Below are positions 56,729 through 64,000 of a stretch of 64,000 bases of DNA, piece by piece. How positions within the stretch are numbered: position 1 is the stretch's first letter; each line of letters opens with the position of its first letter. The notes beneath the pieces are model-generated. The model was not told the DNA's origin and made no database searches. It was given only the letters and a program-made list of their open reading frames with translations. The stretch spans positions 5,014,136 to 5,078,135 of the forward strand of contig OX422183.1 of the NCBI GenBank assembly GCA_949130485.1, written 5' to 3'. This stretch comes from Agelas oroides (lineage: Eukaryota; Porifera; Demospongiae; Agelasida; Agelasidae). Position numbers and translations under genes: made by a program.

Positions 56729-59700
56729 ATGGGGATTGATCTTGCCACATGGCGGGCTCAAATTGGGCTCAACTACTACCACATGTGTCGCCCCCTCCAG
56801 ACCAGGTGGAGAAGCAGTGGTGGTCGGCTGTATCAGCCAGGGGTGGCCAGCTGGGGAGTTGGGGAAGTCATGAATGACACACCCCTGGTGCTCAAGGGCT
56901 GTATAACAGTTGTTGCTCTGTTACTGATACTGCAGTATGTAGTCCATTCTTGGTCCAAGCTGAGGAGGAGAGGTGGGAGTGGCAAGGTGCGCTGCCATTG
57001 GCGAGGGTCCACTTCTCGAGTGAAGGGGATTTTGGATGGTGGGGGGACCCTGCTGCTTAGAGCCATCGTGGTTGTGGTACCTCTACTCCTGGTGATAGCA
57101 GGGGATGTGGAGCTAAACCCTGGACCTCCCAAGAGGGAAGGTAACTAAAGTAATTGGATACCTGTTTAGCTTATTGTGATGGTAGTACTCTTGTATCAAA
57201 CCCTTACTGATAATGACTTACCTGGGCATGGAGATAAGAAGCAACGTACATTCTTTGTTTTCCAGCACTGACACTAAAAGCTGCCATCAATGCACTGCAT
57301 TCAGTGTGCCACAAGTGGTATAATATTGGGGTGCAATTGGAAGTTCCAACATTTCAACTAAAAAACATCGAGAGAAAATCAAGTGACTCAATGGACCAGC
57401 TGCGCGATACACTGGACTATTGGATGAACAATGACTCTTCTGCTTTCTGGAGTCAGATTGTTGATGCACTGAAAGCCCCCAGTGTTGGTGAGAAACGGTT
57501 AGCTGAGGAAATAGAAGAGAAATATTGTTGTCCAGAGGAACAAAGCAGCTGTGATGAGTCAGAAGTAGTTCAGTGTCGGCAAGGTATGTATGTATGTATA
57601 TGTATATGTATGTATGTATGTATGGTCTGTCTGCATGTATGTATGTATGTATATATGTATGTATGTATGTATGTATGCGTGCGTGCTCTTCTCATCTGCA
57701 CTGAGATGTGTGCTCCTCTCTCTGCAGAAGTTTCATCGATAACCCAGACAACTCCAGAGGAAACATCATTTGCTGCTGCACCTGATGCTGGTGTGCTCAT
57801 CTTAGAAAGTTCTAGTACTAGTACAGCAAGATACAGTAGCAATATCAGCCCTCCTCTGAGTGAGGATCTTGAACCAGTGCGAAAGAAACCACGACTTGAT
57901 AGTGACACCATACCTGAAGGTAGCAGTAGCAGCCCCCTTCCAAGTGAGAGGTCTCAGAAGCCACCATTTGGGTGTGGGTGTGGCAAGTGCACATTCTTCA
58001 ACTTTATACAGAAAGGATGTCCAACACCAGTCCCCTCAACAAGTTCCTTCCCCTACCTGAACCTCAGTGGACTCACCCATGAACAGCAGCAAGAACTCGA
58101 GGGAAGGCTGAGGTTTGAGTCTCGAGAAATAATGATGCGATTCCAGGAGCTTGTTTCTGCAACAATCAAGTCCCTCATTACACGAAATGTACCACTAGAT
58201 GAGCTTGTGTCACATGTCATGACTCTTGGATCATTTGACCCAGTGTTCAAGGAGACACAAGTGCCATTATTTCAATATTGCTTCCAAAAATTGGAATCTG
58301 CAGACACTATTCCCAAAGTATTCCTGGTCCTCAAAGACTACTTCTCCTTCTTCAACTATGACATCATTGAACACATTATCAAGGTGCTTGGCATAGAGGA
58401 AGACAAAGCTAATTTGGAGAGTTACAAGAGTACATTCAATCGATATGCAAAACGAAGGATCTATGAATGTGGACCACATTTTGGACCTGTAAGTGACACT
58501 GACCATGCTGATGTGTTTGTGAAAGTGGATTCACGATATGACAACTACACTGTTGAAGAGATCAAGGGGTTTTGTAACAAACTCAGTGATGTTCTTCAGG
58601 TTTCATCCCAAGGTGTTTTGCGTCTATGTCGAGTAGAGAAGGGATGTTTCCAGCTCACATTCCAGGTGCCTTCCTTTGTGCAGTATGAGATATTTCCACT
58701 GTCCAGAGAGCAGAAAATAACTCTAGAAGCTGAGGGTGTGATCAAACTTACATGTGGGGAGTACCAGTTCCCAGATGATGAAGACTGTGCTGAGAAACTT
58801 CATCTGAAAATGGATGCTAGTGGTAAGTTTGTGCATGTGGCTATCTACAAAGCTAAGACTGCTATGCTGAGACCTTTCTTTCATGACCCTCTTGCAGTTG
58901 AAGTGGAGCCTTTTGAACCAATGAAGAAAAAACCACAGCTTGATACTACCACAGAATCTGATGGTGTGTTCTTGATATCTAACCTGTCAGTTAGCTACTA
59001 GTGTGACACCTCAAACAGTACTGTGTCAATGTTCAATGCTACATTACATTTTTTATATTACAGTTGAGGATGTTGAAGTGTATGAGCCAGAAAGAAAGAA
59101 ACCTCGACTTGATATTGACAGAGACTCCGCCATGGGACTCAGTGTATTCACTAGTGGAAAGAGCACTACATTGTCTGAGGTAAGCCTCTTAATTTCAACT
59201 ACACATTACGCATTTACCTACACTGTGTTGATGTGTTCTTTAATAGGATCCCCTTGACAAGGAGCTGGAGGAGTTGGATTTTGAACTGAGAGTGCAGGGT
59301 CTTACGGAAGCATCATCTTTCCACAAGTCTGGAAAAGGGTTAGAACTCCATCAGGCAGCAGCAAAAGGACAGTTGGAGTATGTCAGATTCCTTGTTGAGA
59401 AGAAGCTTTACAACCCAATACAGGGAGATCAAAATGGCACTAGTTCGTTGCATGTGGCAGTGCTTAAAGGGAATATGCAAATACTGAAGTATTTCATCAC
59501 TGAATGTAACTGCAGCCCAGCATGTTCAGGCCCATTTGGCTTAACACCACTTCATTTAGCTAGTGAACACGGCAATCTTGACATGGTCAAGTATCTGGTT
59601 CTTGAACAGCAGATTGATCCATTTTGTGAAGATCAGAATGGAAACACTCCACTGCATAGAGCTTGTGTAGGTGGCTGTCGGGCAGTTGTTGAGTTTCTTA

Positions 59701-62387
59701 CTTCAGAACATGAAAAATATACTCCCATCACAGAGCTTGTGAGTGATCTCAAAAACAAATGGAAGAGCACACCTCTCCACAGTGCAGTAGTAAATGGTCA
59801 TTTAGGCATACTCCAATTCTTCATCTCTGATCAGAAATGTGACCCAAACCTTCCAGGTCTGTATGGTAGAACTCCTCTTCACTATGCTGCTGAGTTTGGT
59901 CATTTGCACATAGTCAAATATTTGACTAACAAACAAGGCTGCAATCCATCATGTTTAGATGACAACAAGTGCACTCCACTTCACTGTGCTGCCATAAAGG
60001 GACACACTGACATTGTGAAGTTCCTCACAGTGGAGAAGCACTGTGACCCGATGTGTAGAGATTTGAATCTGAGCACTCCTCTTCACATGGCAGCACAGAA
60101 AGGTCATGAAAATATAGTAAAGTTTCTTGCTCTTGAGATGCACTGTGACCCAACAAGTAGAAATGCTTATAATGCCACTGCTCTACATCTAGCAGTAATT
60201 AGTGGGCATTTGGACATAGTTGAATTCTTCATCTCTGATCAGAGCTGTGACCCAAACATTCGAGGAGGTCAGTATGGTAGAACTCCTCTTCACTCTGCTG
60301 CTGAGTTTGGTCATTTGCACATAGTCAAGTATTTGACTAACAAGCAAGGCTGCAATCCATCAAGTTTAGATGACAACAAGTGCACTCCACTTCACTGTGC
60401 TGCCGCAAAGGGACACATGGACATTGTGAAGTTCCTTGTTGCAGAGAAGCACTGTGACCCAATGTGTAGAGATTTGAATCTGAGCACTCCTCTTCACATG
60501 GCAGCAAAAAATGGTCATGAAAATATAGTAAAGTTTCTTGCTCTTGAGAAGCACTGTGACCCAACAAGTAGAAATTTGAATCAGAACACTCCTCTTCACA
60601 TGGCAGCAAAAAATGGTCATGAAAATATAGTAAAGTTTCTTGCTCTTGAGATGCACTGTGACCCAACAATTACGAATGCTAACAATCATACTCCTCTACA
60701 TCTAGCAGTAATTAGTGGGCATTTGGACATAGTTGAATTGTTCATCTCTCATCAGAGCTGTGACCCAAACATTCCAGGTCAGTATGGTAGAACTCCTCTT
60801 CACTATGCTGCTGAGCTTGGTCATTTGCACATAGTCAAGTATTTGACTAACAAGCAAGGCTGCAATCCATCAAGTTTAGATGACAACAAGTGCACTCCAC
60901 TTCACCGTGCTGCCGCAAAGGGACACATGGACATTGTGAAGTTCCTTGTTGCAGAGAAGCACTGTGACCCAACAAGTAGAAATTTGAATCTGAGCACTCC
61001 TCTTCACATGGCAGCAAAAAATGGTCATGAAAATATAGTAAAGTTTCTTGCTCTTGAGATGCACTGTGACCCAACAATTACGAATGCTAACAATCATACT
61101 CCTCTACATCTAGCAGTAATTAGTGGGCATTTGGACATAGTTGAATTCTTCATCTCTCATCAGAGCTGTGACCCAAACATTCCAGGTCAGTATGGTAGAA
61201 CTCCTCTTCACTATGCTGCTGAGCTTGGTCATTTGCACATAGTCAAGTATTTGACTAACAAGCAAGGCTGCAATCCATCAAGTTTAGATGACAACAAGTG
61301 CACTCCTCTTCACTATGCTACCATAAAGGGACACATGGACATTGTGAAGTTCCTTGTTGCAGAGAAGCACTGTGACCCAATGTGTAGAGATTTGAATCTG
61401 AGCACTCCTCTTCACATGGCAGCAGGAAATGGTCATATAGACATAGTAAAGTTCCTCACTCTTGAGATGCACTGTGACCCAACAAGTAGAAATGCTTATA
61501 ATGCCACTGCTCTACATCTAGCAGTAATTAGTGGGCATTTGGACATAGTTGAATTCTTCATCTCTGATCAGAGCTGTGACCCAAACCTTCCTGGTCAGTA
61601 TGGTAGAACTCCTCTTCACTGTGCTGCTGAGTTTGGTCATTTGCACATAGTCAAGTATTTGACTGACAAGCAAGGCTGCAATCCATCATGTTTAGATGAC
61701 AAGTACACTCCACTTCACTATGCTACCATAAAGGGACACATGGACATTGTGAAGTTCCTTGTTGCAGAGAAGCACTGTGACCCAATGTGTAGAGATTTGA
61801 ATCAGAACACTCCTCTTCACATGGCAGCAAAAAATGGTCATGAAAATATAGTAAAGTTTCTTGCTCTTGAGATGCACTGTGACCCAACAATTACGAATGC
61901 TAACAATCAAACTGCTGTACATCTGGCAGTATATAGTGGACACTTGGACATAGTTGAATTCTTCATTTCTGGTCAGAAATGTGACCCAAACATTCGAGGA
62001 GGTCAGTATGGTAGAACTCCTCTTCACTCTGCTGCTGAGTTTGGTCATTTGCACATAGTCAAGTATTTGACTAACAAGCAAGGCTGCAATCCATCAAGTT
62101 TAGATGACAACAAGTGCACTCCACTTCACTGTGCTGCCGCAAAGGGACACATGGACATTGTGAAGTTCCTTGTTGCAGAGAAGCACTGTGACCCAATGTG
62201 TAGAGATTTGAATCTGAGCACTCCTCTTCACATGGCAGCAAAAAATGGTCATGAAAATATAGTAAAGTTTCTTGCTCTTGAGAAGCACTGTGACCCAACA
62301 AGTAGAAATTTGAATCTGAGCACTCCTCTTCACATGGCAGCAAAAAATGGTCATGAAAATATAGTAAAGTTTCTTGATGCACTGTGA
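56729..62387 (+). CDS. 2A-peptide, death-domain, ankyrin-repeat protein (truncated by an 8-bp deletion)
   Basis: Exons 56729-57140, 57266-57583, 57728-58822, 58898-58963, 59064-59179 and 59247-62387 join in phase. Residues 1-132 form a leader with two hydrophobic stretches (VALLLILQYVV; AIVVVVPLLLVIAG), the second running straight into GDVELNPGP, the 2A ribosome-skipping consensus DxExNPGP. After the skip point the protein starts PPKREALTLKAA and enters a death domain (VCHKWYNIGVQLEV, FQLKNIERKSSD). Exon 3 adds a Ser/Pro linker and a helical module of unknown function (REIMMRFQELVSATIKSL, FLVLKDYFSFFNYDIIEHII). Three short KKPxLD modules follow, then ankyrin repeats 1-30. TGA 62385-62387 ends the frame because of an 8-bp deletion; repeats 30-35 continue in another frame. 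Likely an immune or death receptor-like adaptor. Confidence 0.85.
57104..57127 (+). promoter_or_regulatory. 2A-like ribosome-skipping motif DVELNPGP
   Basis: Matches the D-[VI]-E-x-N-P-G-P consensus exactly and is preceded by a hydrophobic run. In known 2A peptides the Gly-Pro bond is not made and translation continues from Pro; here that lies between 57124 and 57125. The downstream product would start at Pro, two codon-positions before a Lys/Arg pair, with the death domain next. Confidence 0.9.
57584..57727 (+). repeat. (TATG)n microsatellite intron that keeps the frame open
   Basis: 144 bases between donor CAAG|GTATGT and acceptor CTCTGCAG|AA, largely atgt/tatg units. Its length is divisible by three and it lacks stops, so an unspliced message would insert 48 residues rich in Met, Tyr, Val and Cys. 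Confidence 0.75.
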
Positions 62388-62600
62388 CCCAACAATTACG
62401 AATGCTAACAATCATACTCCTCTACATCTAGCAGTAATTAGTGGGCATTTGGACATAGTTGAATTCTTCATCTCTCATCAGAGCTGTGACCCAAACATTC
62501 CAGGTCAGTATGGTAGAACTCCTCTTCACTATGCTGCTGAGCTTGGTCATTTGCACATAGTCAAGTATTTTACTGACAAGCAAGGCTGCAATCCATCAGG
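59861..62600 (+). repeat. Higher-order ankyrin repeat, 408-bp period
   Basis: The anchor gtatggtagaactcctcttc occurs at 59861, 60272, 60782, 61190, 61598, 62006 and 62508. Spacings are 411, 510, 408, 408, 408 and 502. Each block is four different ankyrin types in fixed order (A GRTPLH..GCNP, B ..TPLH..KHCDP, C ..HMAAKNGHENIVKF, D ..AVISGHLDIVEFF), 102 bases each. The 510 and 502 blocks have an extra C unit, and the 502 block has lost 8 bases. Confidence 0.95.
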
Positions 62601-62898
62601 TTTAGATGACAAGAAGTACACCCCACTTCATTGTGCTGCCATGAAGGGACACACAGACATTGTGAAGTTCCTTACAGTAGAGAAGCATTGTGATCCGATA
62701 ATTCAGAACCTTCATAACAATACTGCTCTTCACAATGCAGTATTGGCTGGTCACTTAGAAATAGTTAAGTTTCTCATTGAGGAGCTGAACTGTCCTCCAG
62801 ACATCCCAGGACTGCTTAACATGACCCCACTCCAAATGGCTGTACGTGTAAATCACTCAGAGATTATTCATTATCTACAAAACCGCAGTGATCAATGA
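62374..62898 (+). pseudogene. Out-of-frame 3' remainder of the ankyrin gene
   Basis: After the deletion the next frame continues HCDPTITNANNHTPLHLAVI, then four more ankyrin units and the C-terminal cap (LNCPPDIPGLLNMTPLQMAV, ending QNRSDQ) to TGA 62896-62898. It is the natural end of the same gene, matching the end of the fragment at 1-333. If the deletion is a sequencing error, the gene is one intact protein with 35 ankyrin repeats. Confidence 0.85.
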
Positions 62899-63397
62899 AA
62901 ACTGCTTTGATACCTGAAAATCTACCCCCAAAATTAATTGTGTAGTTTGAAGTATATTATCATTTCAATTTGTTCTCTTTTTGCTGTATACGTAGCCGAT
63001 ACATGTTGTTCCTCACAAGTTAGCACATACACTGTACAATTAATGTGGCTGCAATTGGGATAATTTTGTACACATTGACAGCAGATGAGTGCTGTCTTAG
63101 CTTATTAGTGACATATAATCAGTATACAATGTAATCGCAAATTACAACCATCAACTAGTTGCACAAAAATTGGGCACGCATGTTTTATAATGTTTCACGA
63201 TCAAAACCTGAAAGATAGAAAGTCCTGTCACATCTGTGAACCTTTTCTGAGTGTCTGGAAAGAACACTAAGGAATACATAGAATCATAGTGCCACACTGG
63301 ACTACTTCAAGCAAAGCTACTCATATCTAATGTGTGAAATGTTGAAGTGTTGGTTAGATACACCTGTTGACTCACCTCCTACCTAGTTGTCACTGCC
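62899..63397. other. Gap between the ankyrin gene and its decayed copy
   Basis: AT-rich 3' flank and spacer; short frames only. No repeat is recognised. Confidence 0.45.
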
Positions 63398-64000
63398 TTG
63401 AGGTCACAAGAAGATTATCCCGAACTGGTTCAGTTGAAGTATTGTTCACAAATACAACAAGTGAAGGAGGAGCCCAGCAACCCTACCAAGGTGGAGAAGA
63501 GTGAAGGTCAGGCTACCCAACTGAAAGATCAAAGCAGGCAAACTCATGCTAGTTCTGCACCAACACCCATCCCTTCAGCAAGTTCTTTCCCCTACCTTGA
63601 CCTCAGTGGGCTCATCCATGAGCAGCAGCAGGAACTCAGGGGAAGGCTGAGGTTTGAGTCTCGAGAGATAATGATGCGGTTTCAGGAGCTTGTGTCTGCA
63701 ACAATCAAGTCCCTGATCAGAAGAAATGTACTACTAGATGAGTAATTGTCTCATGTTATGACTTTGGGAGCATTTGATCCTGTGTTCAAGGAGCCGCAAG
63801 TGCCACTATTTCAATACTGCTTTAAAGAGTTGAAAACTGCAGACACTATTCTTAAAGTATTTCTGGTCCTCAAAGACTACTTCTCCTTCTTCAACTATGA
63901 CATCATTGAACACATTATCAAGGTGCTTGGCATAGAGGAAGACAAAGCTAATTTGGAGAGTTACAAGAGTACATTCAATCGATATGCAAAATGAAGAATC
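63398..64000 (+). pseudogene. Partial copy of the helical module exon, two stops
   Basis: Closely matches the region 58020-58460 of the 2A gene (PIPSASSFPYLDLSGL, HEQQQELRGRLRFES, FQELVSATIKSLI, FSFFNYDIIEHIIKVLG). It carries TAA at 63743-63745 (gatgagtaa, where the gene has gatgagctt) and TGA near 63992 (aaatga for aaacga). The upstream part (KEEPSNPTKVEKSEGQ) replaces the gene's Ser-rich linker. It runs off the window, so more of the copy may follow. Confidence 0.85.

Noticed and set aside
59955-62415. Several minus-strand frames opposite the ankyrin exon
   Set aside because: Mirror frames of a highly repetitive coding exon; they repeat because the ankyrin DNA repeats.

Overview
The window looks like nuclear DNA of an early-branching animal, most probably a demosponge such as Amphimedon. 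The evidence is short phase-1 introns, a protein family joining a death domain to ankyrin repeats behind a 2A-like peptide, a caspase/GTPase/death-domain/SAM protein, and a dense load of small inverted-repeat transposons. The species is inferred from gene content; I could not search a database.

Layout. 1-333 is the broken 3' end of an ankyrin-repeat gene. 1.7-7 kb holds an interspersed repeat, a decayed LINE and a degenerate 72-75 bp satellite. 8323-16280 is one large DNA transposon flanked by a 10-bp target duplication. Its two inverted arms of about 3.1 kb each carry a MULE-type (DDE plus SWIM) transposase, and its single-copy core encodes a CXXC zinc finger and an OTU protease on the minus strand. 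The insertion ends 141 bp before the start codon of a Rab22/31-like GTPase gene (seven exons over 16.6 kb, 16431-32996). That gene's introns are full of nested small transposons (hAT, pogo, piggyBac and others), and three of its guanine-binding motifs are altered.

35362-44134 is a ten-exon gene whose product joins a caspase-like domain lacking both catalytic residues, a P-loop GTPase with a COR-like region, a death domain and a SAM domain. 44.6-50 kb holds an ankyrin relic, tandem repeats, a LINE split by a long inverted-repeat element, and (TG)n tracts. 50178-51165 is a transmembrane RING-type E3 ligase gene with one zinc ligand replaced. 52-56.6 kb is mostly fold-back elements and small transposons, including one that carries a RecQ helicase fragment. 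56729-62898 is a gene encoding a hydrophobic leader, a 2A-like ribosome-skipping motif, a death domain, three short Lys-rich exon modules and 35 ankyrin repeats arranged in a 408-bp higher-order repeat. An 8-bp deletion truncates its reading frame. 63.4 kb to the end is a decayed partial copy of the same gene.

Together, the death-domain, pseudo-caspase, GTPase, SAM and ankyrin genes look like a locus for cell-death or innate-immune signalling. It shows repeated duplication and decay of the ankyrin family and heavy transposon activity. The main points to check are the giant-arm MULE with its CXXC-OTU core gene, the FLIP-like dead caspase fused to GTPase, death and SAM domains, and the 2A peptide ahead of the death-domain/ankyrin protein.
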